Assembly: GCA_009885105.1 (NCBI GenBank)
Contig: VFLI01000051.1
Span: 1 to 64,000, forward strand
DNA from: Spirochaetia bacterium
GTDB taxonomy: Bacteria; Spirochaetota; Leptospiria; Leptospirales; Leptonemataceae
Direction: 5' to 3'
DNA length: 64,000 nt
Both the position numbers and the translations under genes were made by a program. Under the pieces are notes generated by a model. That model was not told the origin of the DNA, ran no database searches, and was given only the letters and a program-made list of their open reading frames with translations. This document shows positions 34,885 to 43,685 of this stretch, one piece after another (position 1 is the stretch's first letter; each line of letters starts with the position of its first letter).

Positions 34885-35436
34885 TTATCTTTCACCCAAA
34901 CCAGAGCCTTTGCCCGCCAGAATCAGCATCTGTACCGATTTTTTTACCAGACGGGAGGCCGTGGACACGGATATATCCATGATTCGGGCAATATCCTCGA
35001 GGCGGAGAGACTGTTGGTACCGAAGAACCAGCGCTGTTCGATGCTCCTCATCCATCCTGTCCAGAATCTTGTTGAGGATTTCGGCATCCGCCTCATTTTC
35101 CATACGATCCAGAACCTGGTCCTCCACCGATTTCTTCCTCGGCTGCGTGATTGAATGCTCTTCTCCTCCGTAAACGGGAAGCAGGTCCACTTTCCTGACA
35201 TAACTTTTCTTGCTCAAATTGATCATCAAATTCCGGGCAATTTTGAAAAGGTACATCCGGCTCTGTATGGAATCCGGCATTGTCTTCTTTTGAAACATCT
35301 GGAAAAAGTTCAAAAAAGCGTCCTGCGTCAGATCGAGGGCCATATGCTCGTCCCGAAGAGATCTCAGAAGAAAAGAATACAAATCCTTCCGATTGGAATT
35401 GTAAAATTCCTCAAATATTCCTGCCAGATCATTCAT
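34885..35436 (-). CDS. ECF RNA polymerase sigma factor
   Basis: This 183-residue sigma factor shows region 2 (MALDLTQDAFLNFFQMF; SRMYLFKIARNLMINL) and region 4 (LRLEDIARIMDISVSTASRLVKKSV). It recognises its own promoter class and is held by the adjacent FecR membrane protein. The C-terminus ends ILAGKGSGLGER. A 14-bp palindrome lies 60-73 bases upstream of its ATG, between it and the divergent gene at 35588, which could be a target. Confidence 0.92.
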   Translation of the reverse strand: MNDLAGIFEEFYNSNRKDLYSFLLRSLRDEHMALDLTQDAFLNFFQMFQKKTMPDSIQSRMYLFKIARNLMINLSKKSYVRKVDLLPVYGGEEHSITQPRKKSVEDQVLDRMENEADAEILNKILDRMDEEHRTALVLRYQQSLRLEDIARIMDISVSTASRLVKKSVQMLILAGKGSGLGER

Positions 35437-35495
35437 GATAACTTTAGTCTGATATGTGTTGGTATGAAGAAAATCTGTAAATCGATTTTTAAGAC

Positions 35496-35509
35496 AACCG
35501 GCCCCGGTT
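35496..35509. promoter_or_regulatory. AACCGG-N2-CCGGTT palindrome in a divergent intergenic region
   Basis: AACCGGCCCCGGTT has perfect six-base arms. It lies between the sigma factor (minus, start 35436) and the outer-membrane-like gene (plus, start 35588). The 150-base region is otherwise AT-rich. A dimeric regulator site is plausible; a hairpin is the alternative. Confidence 0.45.
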
Positions 35510-35587
35510 TTGCAAAAATTTCATACGGTTGGACGAATTTTCCCTAAATAGCGCAACGATACTACACTTTCTTACCATTGCCTGGAT

Positions 35588-36874
35588 ATGAGAAGAGTTT
35601 TTTTCCCTATTCTGGTTCTGCCTGTATTTTTTCTTCAGGCGGAAAATTGGATGGAATCGACCCTGGGAGGAGCCTTCTCCGCGCCTAAGAACGGATCGGG
35701 ACGATCTGTCTACTATGTTCAGCAGCTGGCCCGCTTTAATGCAGGGGAGGCACGAATCCTGGCAGAAACATCCGGCCAGGAAAAAAAACCCGGAGAATCG
35801 GATCTCCGTCCCGAATCGAACAGAGTTTCACAGGCACTGGTATCCGCCCAGTGGTCGTCGCCCTTTTTGTATTTTTCAGCGGGCAGCCGTTTCCTGCCGG
35901 GACCGGCAACCGGATATTTGCTGGATGCCGACCGCTACAGCGGCTTTTCAGACACATCTTCCGGCAGAAACCAGAGCAGCGCTTTTCTCCAGCCGTTCCC
36001 GCGTTATTTTCTGCCCGGAATATTCTATCTGGAACAGACAGGGACTGCCGGCATTTTCCTGGCGGACTCTCAACACAGATTTTTTTTTGCAGCACACCCA
36101 GGCACAAAAACGGGAGCTCTCTCATTCAACTATGGCGGAACCAATGACGGCCTTCGTGTGTACGGAGATTTTTTTAAGAATTCTCTGACACCGGAGGGTT
36201 TTTTCCAGCTGAATCATGGAAAACGATTCCAGGATATTTATCTGCATATCGAAGCCGAGAGGCGTGAATCCTGGGATAAGAACGCTGCTGGAGAATGGAT
36301 CGATGAAAGAAAAGGCCGTTCCGGTCTTGGTGCGGCGAATCTGATCTTCTACTGTGCTGAGCTCGAGACGGCCGGACAGGATATCGGCCTGTACGGCTTG
36401 CGGATGGGCGGACTTACACTGAAATACAGACTCGGATTTTTTCCCGGAGCGGCGGCTGCGCGAGGGCGATATTACAGACAGGCAGTTTACGCATCCTCAC
36501 TGGATTACGCGGTGAATGCAGGCGGCGCTCTGGGATGGATGCTGGATGAAAATCGCTGGGGAGCCTCTCTTTTTTATGAGGAACGATCAACCGGACGACC
36601 GACGGCGGAATTGAAATTTCACTGGAAATCCAGGTATGCAGAATTCTCATTCGGCGCGGCGGCCCGGACGAAAGAACGCGAAGGCGAAGACCGCTCATTC
36701 CTGTTTGTACAGACGGAAAAGGATCGCGGCTCATCCGCAAATTTTTTCCCGGATGCCAGGGCCGCGCTTCTTCTTCAGATCAAAAGCGGGTATGTGTATC
36801 TGTATCTCTCATCGATTCAGACCGGACAGAAGTCGGCCGGATTTGTGAATCTTCAGGTGCGCGCTGTATTCTAG
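35588..36874 (+). CDS. Outer-membrane-like exported protein
   Basis: The signal peptide (MRRVFFPILVLPVFFLQAE) is cut near Ala18. The mature protein has short alternating strands, aromatic girdles, and a terminal Phe (VNLQVRAVF), as in outer-membrane beta-barrels. No sequence family is recognised. It is divergent from the sigma/FecR operon and may be its target. Its TAG overlaps the convergent pssA stop in a CTAG. Confidence 0.62.
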   Translation: MRRVFFPILVLPVFFLQAENWMESTLGGAFSAPKNGSGRSVYYVQQLARFNAGEARILAETSGQEKKPGESDLRPESNRVSQALVSAQWSSPFLYFSAGSRFLPGPATGYLLDADRYSGFSDTSSGRNQSSAFLQPFPRYFLPGIFYLEQTGTAGIFLADSQHRFFFAAHPGTKTGALSFNYGGTNDGLRVYGDFFKNSLTPEGFFQLNHGKRFQDIYLHIEAERRESWDKNAAGEWIDERKGRSGLGAANLIFYCAELETAGQDIGLYGLRMGGLTLKYRLGFFPGAAAARGRYYRQAVYASSLDYAVNAGGALGWMLDENRWGASLFYEERSTGRPTAELKFHWKSRYAEFSFGAAARTKEREGEDRSFLFVQTEKDRGSSANFFPDARAALLLQIKSGYVYLYLSSIQTGQKSAGFVNLQVRAVF

Positions 36875-37644
36875 ACCCTGTATTCCTGTATTGCGTGAAT
36901 CGCATAGGCAACAAGGCCGGAAACGATGTAGACTCCGATCAGCGTAAGAAGTCCCGCCGCTGCATGATCCGCTCCGTATCGAAATCCAATGAATACAAGA
37001 CTGCCGATCAGAAAAACGATCAGAATGCTCAAGCGCGCAGGAGAAAATTTCCGGAATATTGTAACCTGCGGTTTGGCATAACGCAGCGTGCTTACCATCA
37101 GGAATGCAACAAGAATGAATACGAAAATCAGAATGTAGGGCGAAACGCTGATTCTCTGAAATGCAATCGGCAAAAGACCCACAATCACACCGGCCACCGG
37201 TGAAGGCAGGCCGCTGAAAGCGTCTTCCACATGACTGACATTGAACCTGGCCAGACGATACGCGGCGCAGGCTGGATAGATCGCGGCCAGCACCATTCCC
37301 AGCGGAAAATCAAATCCAATGTTGTCGAAATTTTTCAGCACCTGGGAGTACATTAAGATGGCCGGGGCAATTCCAAAGGTCGTCAAATCCGCAAGGCTGT
37401 CCAGCTGCGCACCCAGATCCGACTGGGCATTCAGGAGACGCGCCGCATAACCGTCCAGACCGTCACACAGCGCGGCAAGAAGAATCAGCAGTCCGGACAG
37501 CGGAAGAAGACTGGAATCAGAGCGTTGAAATGCCAGTATGATAGCGAAAAAACCCATCCAGAGATTGCCGAGAGTGAAGAGATTGGGTACCCATCCCAGT
37601 TTGCTAACAATTCCTTTTTTGATTTTTTCTGGTGATGAATTCAT
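36871..37644 (-). CDS. pssA: CDP-diacylglycerol-serine O-phosphatidyltransferase
   Basis: The CDP-alcohol phosphotransferase motif DGxxAR-x8-G-x3-D-x3-D is seen as DGYAARLLNAQSDLGAQLD followed by SLAD at about residues 64-86. Eight or so hydrophobic helices surround it. The enzyme makes phosphatidylserine, the precursor of phosphatidylethanolamine, at the inner membrane. The N-terminal WVPNLFTLGNLWMGF is the family opening. The decarboxylase Psd is not in the window. Confidence 0.92.
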   Translation of the reverse strand: MNSSPEKIKKGIVSKLGWVPNLFTLGNLWMGFFAIILAFQRSDSSLLPLSGLLILLAALCDGLDGYAARLLNAQSDLGAQLDSLADLTTFGIAPAILMYSQVLKNFDNIGFDFPLGMVLAAIYPACAAYRLARFNVSHVEDAFSGLPSPVAGVIVGLLPIAFQRISVSPYILIFVFILVAFLMVSTLRYAKPQVTIFRKFSPARLSILIVFLIGSLVFIGFRYGADHAAAGLLTLIGVYIVSGLVAYAIHAIQEYRV

Positions 37645-37691
37645 AAATACGGCTCAATGCCTGGATGATTTTACAACAGCCGAAAAGTCTG

Positions 37692-38693
37692 TCAAGGCGT
37701 AACCGGTATCCGATTGCTGGATACTGGAAAACTTTTATCATCCCCGAATCCGCCTTTCATCAAAAAATAGCCGAGCGAGGCCACCATGGCCGCATTGTCT
37801 GTGCAGAGTATCTTCTGGCGCGGACAGTGGATTTCCAGATTCCGGGTCCCGGCCAGTGAATACAACCGGCTCTGAAGAACGGTGTTAGCCAGAACTCCTC
37901 CGCTGGCTATGATTCGCCGAATCCCGGTTTTCACGGAAGCGCGCAGAAGCATTCTTTCAACCAGTTCGAAAACTGTATCCTGAAAATCACGACAGATCTG
38001 ATTGACATCCAGACCGCGGGCGGCGCTGCGCAGAACAGCCGTCTTGATTCCCGAAAATGAAAATTCCACAGAATCTTCCGGAAGGTCTCTCAAAATTCTG
38101 GCAAACAATCCGGAAGGTCCTTCTGCAAGAGCCGCTCTTTTTTCCACGGCGGGCCCCCCTGGATATTCCAGATTCAGAATCGCAGCAGTTTTGTCGAAAG
38201 CTTCTCCGAGCGCATCATCGCGGGTATCGCCAACGACTTCCAGATTCCCGGGCGCCAGGACCTTGAACACCGCTGAATTCCCCCCCGAAAGCAGAAGCCC
38301 CAGATACGGATAACTCCAGTTTATTCCTTCCAGCCGCGAAGCGTAAAGATGAGCTTCGACATGATCGACGGGAATTACAGGTTTTTTATAAATATATCCG
38401 AATGTTTTGGCCAGCTGACTGCCGATCATCAGGGAACCAGTCAGTCCGGGCCTGTTCGTCACTGCTGCAAAATCAATATCCTGCGCCTTAACATTGGCAT
38501 CGTCCAGGGCTTTGGCATAAATATAATTTATCTTTTCAAGGTGCGCGCGGCTGGCAATTTCAGGAACGACTCCGCGAAAGGGGGCGTGCTCATCGGTCTG
38601 CGAATACACTGCATTCGAAAGTATTTCGACGCCGTCTCTTACGACAGCGGCTGCAGTCTCATCGCAGGATGTTTCAATGCCCAGTCCCAGCAC
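37692..38693 (-). CDS. tsaD: tRNA N6-threonylcarbamoyladenosine transferase TsaD
   Basis: TsaD carries threonylcarbamoyl to A37 of ANN-decoding tRNAs. The opening GLGIETSCDETAAAVV, the metal-binding HVEAH (about 110-114) and the nucleotide-binding LLLSGGNS and ASGGVLANT are all present. Length 333 residues fits. The start is a GTG at 38693 with GGAG eight bases upstream. It overlaps the 3' end of the processing-protease gene by 20 bases, so the two are cotranscribed. Confidence 0.96.
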   Translation of the reverse strand: MLGLGIETSCDETAAAVVRDGVEILSNAVYSQTDEHAPFRGVVPEIASRAHLEKINYIYAKALDDANVKAQDIDFAAVTNRPGLTGSLMIGSQLAKTFGYIYKKPVIPVDHVEAHLYASRLEGINWSYPYLGLLLSGGNSAVFKVLAPGNLEVVGDTRDDALGEAFDKTAAILNLEYPGGPAVEKRAALAEGPSGLFARILRDLPEDSVEFSFSGIKTAVLRSAARGLDVNQICRDFQDTVFELVERMLLRASVKTGIRRIIASGGVLANTVLQSRLYSLAGTRNLEIHCPRQKILCTDNAAMVASLGYFLMKGGFGDDKSFPVSSNRIPVTP

Positions 38694-40050
38694 TGTTTAT
38701 CTCCGCCACCGCTCTGGACAACTGCGCGTCGATTTCCAGATCTATTTCCCCGGATCGTATGAGGCCGTATTCTTTTTTGAGCAGAAAAAGACTGATGGCA
38801 GGACTGACGTTCCAGCCGCGCTTCTGCGTTTCCGATTGAAATATTTGCAGCAGAGAAGGATTGTAAGCAGGATGATCTTTTTTGAACGCTTCCAAAAAAG
38901 CGGTCTCCTGCATTTTGTATAAAAAATAATTCTCGTCGACTGTTGAATGAAGATCACCCACGGCAATATCCGGAGTCAGACCGACTCCATGAATGGATCT
39001 GTTGAGCGGCGTGTAATAACGCTGATATGTGATGAGCGCCGCCGTGTCGTCCGGCAGATTTCCGATAATCTGCTGCACAGAAGCCTTTCCAAAACTTCTC
39101 GTCCCCAGCAAACGAGCCCGTCTGTGATCCTGCAGGGCGCCGGCAAAGATTTCCGAAGCCGAGGCGCTGCCCTGGTTTATCAGAACAATGACCGGTGTAC
39201 TGTCGGAGACCAGCTGGCTGTCTTTTGCGGACCGATATATCTGGCTGAGATCCGCGGTGCGTCCCCTTGCCTGCACGACGACCTGCTCCGGTTTCAGAAA
39301 GAATCCGGAAAGCTTCACCGCCATGTCAAGATGCCCGCCGGGATTGTTGCGAAGATCGACGATGATTCCTTTTACATTGCGTCTTTCGAAATCGACGAGA
39401 AAATTCTTGAATTTTTCAACAGATCCTGTGTCTTCGCCGAAAAACTGGGAGAGCCGAACATAACCGATTTTGCCGCCGTCCAGAACCGATCCCGAGCAGT
39501 ATTCCAGACGAAACACGCCCCGCGTTACCTGAAACTTGAGCGAACCTGTCAGACCCTCGCGCATTATTTCCAGCTCGACAACCGAGCCGATTTCTCCGCC
39601 GATCATTTTCAACAGATCCGCGAAAGGAAGTTTTTCCGTGGCTTTTCTGTCGATGGCAATGATTCTGTCTCCGGCATTGATGCCTGCTTTTTCCGCGGGA
39701 CCGCCCTGAATGGGAGCAATGACGACGGGAAAGTCTCCCCGGTAGGCAACCTCGACGCCGATGCCGACCCTGGTGCCTTCCTGCGCTTTCAGGAATTCTG
39801 CATATTCATCCCTGTCCAGAAATCTGGTGAACGGATCTCCCGTCGCCGCCAGGGCTCCGCGTATCGCGCCTGTCAGCATAGCTCGGTCTTCTACCGGATC
39901 CACATATAGATTCTTTGCATAGAAAATAATATTCTGCAGTATGTGCTGGTATTTCTGACTGTCTTCCTGGCCTGCCCGAATCGGCAGAGCCTGAAAAGCT
40001 GTGCTGACGCAGAGGAGCGAAATCCATATCAGGCGTTCTTTATTCTTCAT
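38674..40050 (-). CDS. S41 C-terminal processing peptidase (CtpA type)
   Basis: Start 40050 (MKNKERLIWISLLCV) has GGAAAG upstream and gives a signal peptide; a TTG 15 bases earlier is less likely. A PDZ domain (about 90-175) includes GIGVEVAYRGDFPVVIAPI and AGINAGDRIIAID. The S41 catalytic part has RNNPGGHLDMAV, nucleophile Ser in NQGSASASEIF and general-base Lys in SFGKASVQQ. It cleaves tails of exported proteins in the periplasm. Confidence 0.93.
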   Translation of the reverse strand: MKNKERLIWISLLCVSTAFQALPIRAGQEDSQKYQHILQNIIFYAKNLYVDPVEDRAMLTGAIRGALAATGDPFTRFLDRDEYAEFLKAQEGTRVGIGVEVAYRGDFPVVIAPIQGGPAEKAGINAGDRIIAIDRKATEKLPFADLLKMIGGEIGSVVELEIMREGLTGSLKFQVTRGVFRLEYCSGSVLDGGKIGYVRLSQFFGEDTGSVEKFKNFLVDFERRNVKGIIVDLRNNPGGHLDMAVKLSGFFLKPEQVVVQARGRTADLSQIYRSAKDSQLVSDSTPVIVLINQGSASASEIFAGALQDHRRARLLGTRSFGKASVQQIIGNLPDDTAALITYQRYYTPLNRSIHGVGLTPDIAVGDLHSTVDENYFLYKMQETAFLEAFKKDHPAYNPSLLQIFQSETQKRGWNVSPAISLFLLKKEYGLIRSGEIDLEIDAQLSRAVAEINSAGTGH

Positions 40051-40078
40051 ATTTCTTTCCGGCAAATGTTTGTGTTGA

Positions 40079-40354
40079 TTACGGTTTTTTCAGCGTCTCA
40101 AAAAATTTTGGATCCGACTGTTTGAGCATATCCAGAAGAGGGGCGCAGCGAACCCGGTTTGCCTCACAGGACATCTGAAACAGATCCGCATCGTTTAGAT
40201 TTTTTAATTCTTTTGAAAATGGCGCCTGAAATCGCATCGCAAGAAAATGCTTCTTCACCCTTTCCAGGTCGGCCTGAGCGGGCGTTGCGTGGCAGCCTGA
40301 AAACAGCAGTCCGACCGCGGTCAATAATAACAAAATTCTGACAAACCGTCGCAT
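40079..40354 (-). CDS. Small lipoprotein
   Basis: The 91-residue protein begins MRRFVRILLLLTAVGLLF and has lipobox FSGC (Cys21). The mature part is helical (DLERVKKHFLAMRF; LKNLNDADLFQMSC) with two more Cys. It lies between radA (14 bases) and the processing protease (28 bases) on the same strand. It may be a substrate or partner of that protease, by context only. Confidence 0.75.
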   Translation of the reverse strand: MRRFVRILLLLTAVGLLFSGCHATPAQADLERVKKHFLAMRFQAPFSKELKNLNDADLFQMSCEANRVRCAPLLDMLKQSDPKFFETLKKP

Positions 40355-40368
40355 AGTGAATAGTTTTT

Positions 40369-41721
40369 TTATCGCTCTTTCCTGTAAAGCGAGTTAGCAA
40401 TGCTCAGATCCTGAATCGTGCTCACTGTTGAAATCTGCGCTTTCTCCTGCGTCAGCTCAGCCCTTCCTCTGTCCGGAACGACGATATGAGAAAAACCCAG
40501 CCCTGTCAGTTCCCTGACTCTGGCAGGAAGCTGTCCGACCTGACGAATCTCGCCGGAAAGCCCGACTTCCCCAACAAAGGCTATGCCGACCGGCAACGGC
40601 TCTTCGCGGTACGATGAGATGATGGCGGCGCATACTGCCAGATCGAGAGCCGGTTCATCACCGGACAGCCCTCCGGCCAGATTTGCGAAAATATCGCAGG
40701 AACCCAGCGGAATGCTCAGATATTTTTCAAGCACGGCCGCCATCAGCATCAGCCTGCGGCTGTCGAGCCCTTCTGCGGTCCTTCGCGCAAGGCCCGGAGC
40801 TGTTCTTGTTACCAGCGCCTGCACCTCTATGCCGATGGCGCGGCTGCCTTCCCGAAGAGCCGTGAACGCGCGTCCCGGCGCCAGTATCTTTCGCGCAGCC
40901 GCAATCGATGGAAAATCTTTTACTTCTGTGAGACCGCGCGATGCCATTTCAAAAATGGCCACCTCTCCGACGGGTCCGAACCTGTTTTTCACGGCTCGAA
41001 GCAGCCGGTAGTGATTCAGTCTGTCGCTTTCAAAATACAGCACCACATCGACCATATGTTCGAGAAGACGCGGACCGGCTATCGATCCTTCGCGTGTCAG
41101 ATGCCCGGTTATCATAACGGGTATCATCGTGCGTTTGCACACATCCATCAGCGCCGAGGCCGCCTCCTTCATCTGACCCACCGAACCCGGCGTGCCTTCA
41201 TGACTGGAACGGTGCACCGTCTGTACCGAATCGATCACTGCGATCGCCGGTTTTTCCGAAACAAGCCGCGAACAGATCGAGTCAAGATCCGTTTCACGCG
41301 AGATAAAAAGATTCTGCGCGTTCAATCCCATGCGGTCCGCGCGCATTTTAATCTGACCCGGCGATTCTTCGCCGGAGAAGTAGTAGAATTTTCCGGTAAA
41401 GTTCCGGGCGGCTTCCAGAATCAGGGTCGACTTTCCGACGCCGGGCTCGCCGCCGATCAGAATAAAAGATCCGGGCACAATCCCGCCGCCCAGAACAATG
41501 TCCAGCTCTCCCACGCCTGTGGGAAGTCGGTCGGCTGTGCCCGTTTCAATTTCTGAAAGCTTCTGGATGTTCGCCGACGAACCTTTTACGTTCTTTCTGC
41601 CGTCGGCCGGAATTTCTGAAATTGTATTCCAGGATTCGCAGGCGGGACAGCGCCCGGACCATCGCGAAAACATTTCCGAGCAGGATGCACAGTGGAAATT
41701 CAGGGCCTGTTTTTTCGCCAT
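40369..41721 (-). CDS. radA: DNA repair protein RadA
   Basis: RadA promotes branch migration in recombinational repair. It has a C4 zinc finger (Cys11, 14, 25, 28), Walker A GEPGVGKST (Lys97), the KNRFGPVGEVAIFEM motif unique to RadA and a Lon-like C-terminal domain (LPARVRELTGLGFSHIVVP). Length 450 is usual. It is five bases from dnaB and cotranscribed with it. Confidence 0.96.
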   Translation of the reverse strand: MAKKQALNFHCASCSEMFSRWSGRCPACESWNTISEIPADGRKNVKGSSANIQKLSEIETGTADRLPTGVGELDIVLGGGIVPGSFILIGGEPGVGKSTLILEAARNFTGKFYYFSGEESPGQIKMRADRMGLNAQNLFISRETDLDSICSRLVSEKPAIAVIDSVQTVHRSSHEGTPGSVGQMKEAASALMDVCKRTMIPVMITGHLTREGSIAGPRLLEHMVDVVLYFESDRLNHYRLLRAVKNRFGPVGEVAIFEMASRGLTEVKDFPSIAAARKILAPGRAFTALREGSRAIGIEVQALVTRTAPGLARRTAEGLDSRRLMLMAAVLEKYLSIPLGSCDIFANLAGGLSGDEPALDLAVCAAIISSYREEPLPVGIAFVGEVGLSGEIRQVGQLPARVRELTGLGFSHIVVPDRGRAELTQEKAQISTVSTIQDLSIANSLYRKER

Positions 41722-41726
41722 GCCTG

Positions 41727-43106
41727 TTACGAGCGAGCAAAAGATTCCGCGAGAGCCGGATCCAGATCGTCAAAGCGGTTATAATGGGATCGAAAAGAAA
41801 GTTTGAAACTGTCCGTGGGTCCGTTTCGATGTTTGGCAATGATGATTTCAGCGCGTTCTTTGTTGGCGTTGAATTCAGGGTCGGTCGGATCTCCCGTCAT
41901 TTCACGGTGGATGAACATAACAATATCCGCATCCTGCTCTATGGCGCCGGATTCGCGAAGATCGGACAGCACGGGCCGCGCCGAATCGCCGCGCCTCTGC
42001 TCCACGGAGCGGTTCATCTGCGAAAGAGCCAGAACAGGCGCACCGACAGTCTTGGCCAGCTGCTTGAGATTCCGGGAGACGGAAGCGACTTCAAACTGAC
42101 GGCCCTGCTTGCGCGACTGAGTGTCGCTCATCAGCTGAAGATAATCGACCACGATCAGGCCCAGTTTCTCGCCCCTGTTGGCCAGCTCCACGGCGAATTT
42201 TCGTGTGCGAACAATGCAGTCCCAGATATCCAGAGTGCCCGTTTCATCAATGCTGATCGGCGATGTAAAAATATTATCCATGGCGGCCAGCAGGTCCTGA
42301 TGCTTGACGGATGGTATGATGCCCCGTTTCAAATCGCTGTGATTGATCTGCGTTTCCGCGCAGAGCATGCGCATGAGCAGCTCCGACCGGCTCATCTCAA
42401 GAGAGTATATCAGAACATTTTTTCCGCCCTGCATCGCCATATTGGCCGCGATATTCATGGCCAGCGTGGTTTTTCCCATCGAGGGACGCGCGGCCAGAAT
42501 GATGAGCTCTCCCGTATGAAGCCCCGAAGTCAGATGGTCCAGTTCTCGGAAATATGTGAGATTGCCAGTCGGAGCGCCGCGCGACTGGATCAGTTTTTCC
42601 AGGTATTCCGAAAATTCCGCCTTCATGTCCTTTATGGAAGCGATCCCGGGAACAAAACTTTTGTTTGTTATTTTAAGTATTTCATCTTCTACTTTTTTCA
42701 GGAAGGCATGCTCGTCTTCATGCGGACGCATCGCTTCAGTCTCAATATTCTTGGCGGCATGCACCAGCGCCCGGCGAAGCGACAGATTTCTGAGTCGGCG
42801 CGAATGCATCAGCGCATTGGATGGCGACATGACGTCCTCAACCAGTCGGAGGATGTAGGGAGCCCCTCCGGCCTTTTCCAGAAGATCGCGGTCCTGCAGG
42901 AAATGTATGACCCGCATGGCGTCGAGTTCGCCCGAGCCCAGGTTGTTTATGTCGCTTAATGTGTCAAAAAGAAGCCGGTGCGATTCCATAAAGAAATCTT
43001 CCCGGTTGAGAACGGATGCGATTTGATGAATCAATTCCTGCCGGACGAGCAGGGCTCCCAGCACCTGACGCTCAGCGTCAACATCCGATGGAAGGCTGAG
43101 TGCCAG
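41727..43106 (-). CDS. dnaB: Replicative DNA helicase DnaB
   Basis: The helicase core shows Walker A RPSMGKTT, Walker B LIVVDYLQLM, and the H4 LSQMNRSVEQRRGD motif. The N-terminal helical domain and the linker are typical. The only ATG/GTG/TTG option is GTG at 43064, but homology (SLPSDVDAERQVLGALL) clearly starts upstream of it. A CTG at 43104-43106 with GAGGAG eight bases upstream gives the full N-terminus, and an in-frame TGA bars any longer form. Translation from CUG is therefore proposed. It follows rplI almost without a gap. Confidence 0.93.
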   Translation of the reverse strand: MALSLPSDVDAERQVLGALLVRQELIHQIASVLNREDFFMESHRLLFDTLSDINNLGSGELDAMRVIHFLQDRDLLEKAGGAPYILRLVEDVMSPSNALMHSRRLRNLSLRRALVHAAKNIETEAMRPHEDEHAFLKKVEDEILKITNKSFVPGIASIKDMKAEFSEYLEKLIQSRGAPTGNLTYFRELDHLTSGLHTGELIILAARPSMGKTTLAMNIAANMAMQGGKNVLIYSLEMSRSELLMRMLCAETQINHSDLKRGIIPSVKHQDLLAAMDNIFTSPISIDETGTLDIWDCIVRTRKFAVELANRGEKLGLIVVDYLQLMSDTQSRKQGRQFEVASVSRNLKQLAKTVGAPVLALSQMNRSVEQRRGDSARPVLSDLRESGAIEQDADIVMFIHREMTGDPTDPEFNANKERAEIIIAKHRNGPTDSFKLSFRSHYNRFDDLDPALAESFARS

Positions 43107-43111
43107 AGATT

Positions 43112-43666
43112 TTACTCCTCAGTTTCGCTTTCAGCTTCCGCAGCTTCTGCAGTTTCTTCAGAATTTTCCTCTGCCGCAGCCGGAAGAGCTTCCACTTCCT
43201 CGTCAGGGGCCTTGAAATTCATATCCTGCACGATGCTGAGTGTCACCGGCACTACGATTTTCTCGGACAGACGGACTTTAACAGTATGATTTCCCAGCGA
43301 TCGGATTTTATCGCCCATTTCAACGCGGCGTTTATCAAACTCAAAACCTTTTGCCTTCAGGGCGTTGGCCACATCCATGGATGTGACGGAGCCGAAAAGT
43401 CTGTTTTTTGATCCGACCTTCACCTGCAGTTCGATGGCGCCCAGTGCTTTGATGTCTTCGGCAACCTTCGCCATGGTTTTGTTGCGCTTTTCCATTTTAA
43501 TGGCGCTGATTTTCTTCTGGTGCTCGATGGCTCGCGCTGTGCCGCCGTAGGCGGTGATCACAAGTTTGCGCGGAAGCAGATAATTTCTGGCATAGCCGTC
43601 TGCGACTTCTTTGAGCTCTCCCGCATCGCCGAGCCCGGGCACATCTTTCTGCAATACTACTTTCAT
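43112..43666 (-). CDS. rplI: Ribosomal protein bL9
   Basis: The sequence opens MKVVLQKDVPGLGDAGELKEV with GYARNYLLPRKLVI, the L9 signature. The N-domain, the long connecting helix and the C-domain are complete (about 148 residues). A further 35 residues form an acidic Glu/Ala tail (EENSEETAEAAEAESETEE). AGAGGAAG precedes the ATG. It lies between ssb (20-base gap) and dnaB. The usual rpsR is not between ssb and rplI. Confidence 0.97.
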   Translation of the reverse strand: MKVVLQKDVPGLGDAGELKEVADGYARNYLLPRKLVITAYGGTARAIEHQKKISAIKMEKRNKTMAKVAEDIKALGAIELQVKVGSKNRLFGSVTSMDVANALKAKGFEFDKRRVEMGDKIRSLGNHTVKVRLSEKIVVPVTLSIVQDMNFKAPDEEVEALPAAAEENSEETAEAAEAESETEE

Positions 43667-43685
43667 GTTCTTCCTCTATATATTT

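Noticed and set aside
38947-39909. 320-codon plus-strand frame over the processing protease gene
   Set aside because: The minus strand encodes PDZ and S41 catalytic motifs; the plus frame has no domain.
41622-42959. 445-codon plus-strand frame over dnaB
   Set aside because: It is a shadow of dnaB, which has clear Walker and H4 motifs on the other strand.
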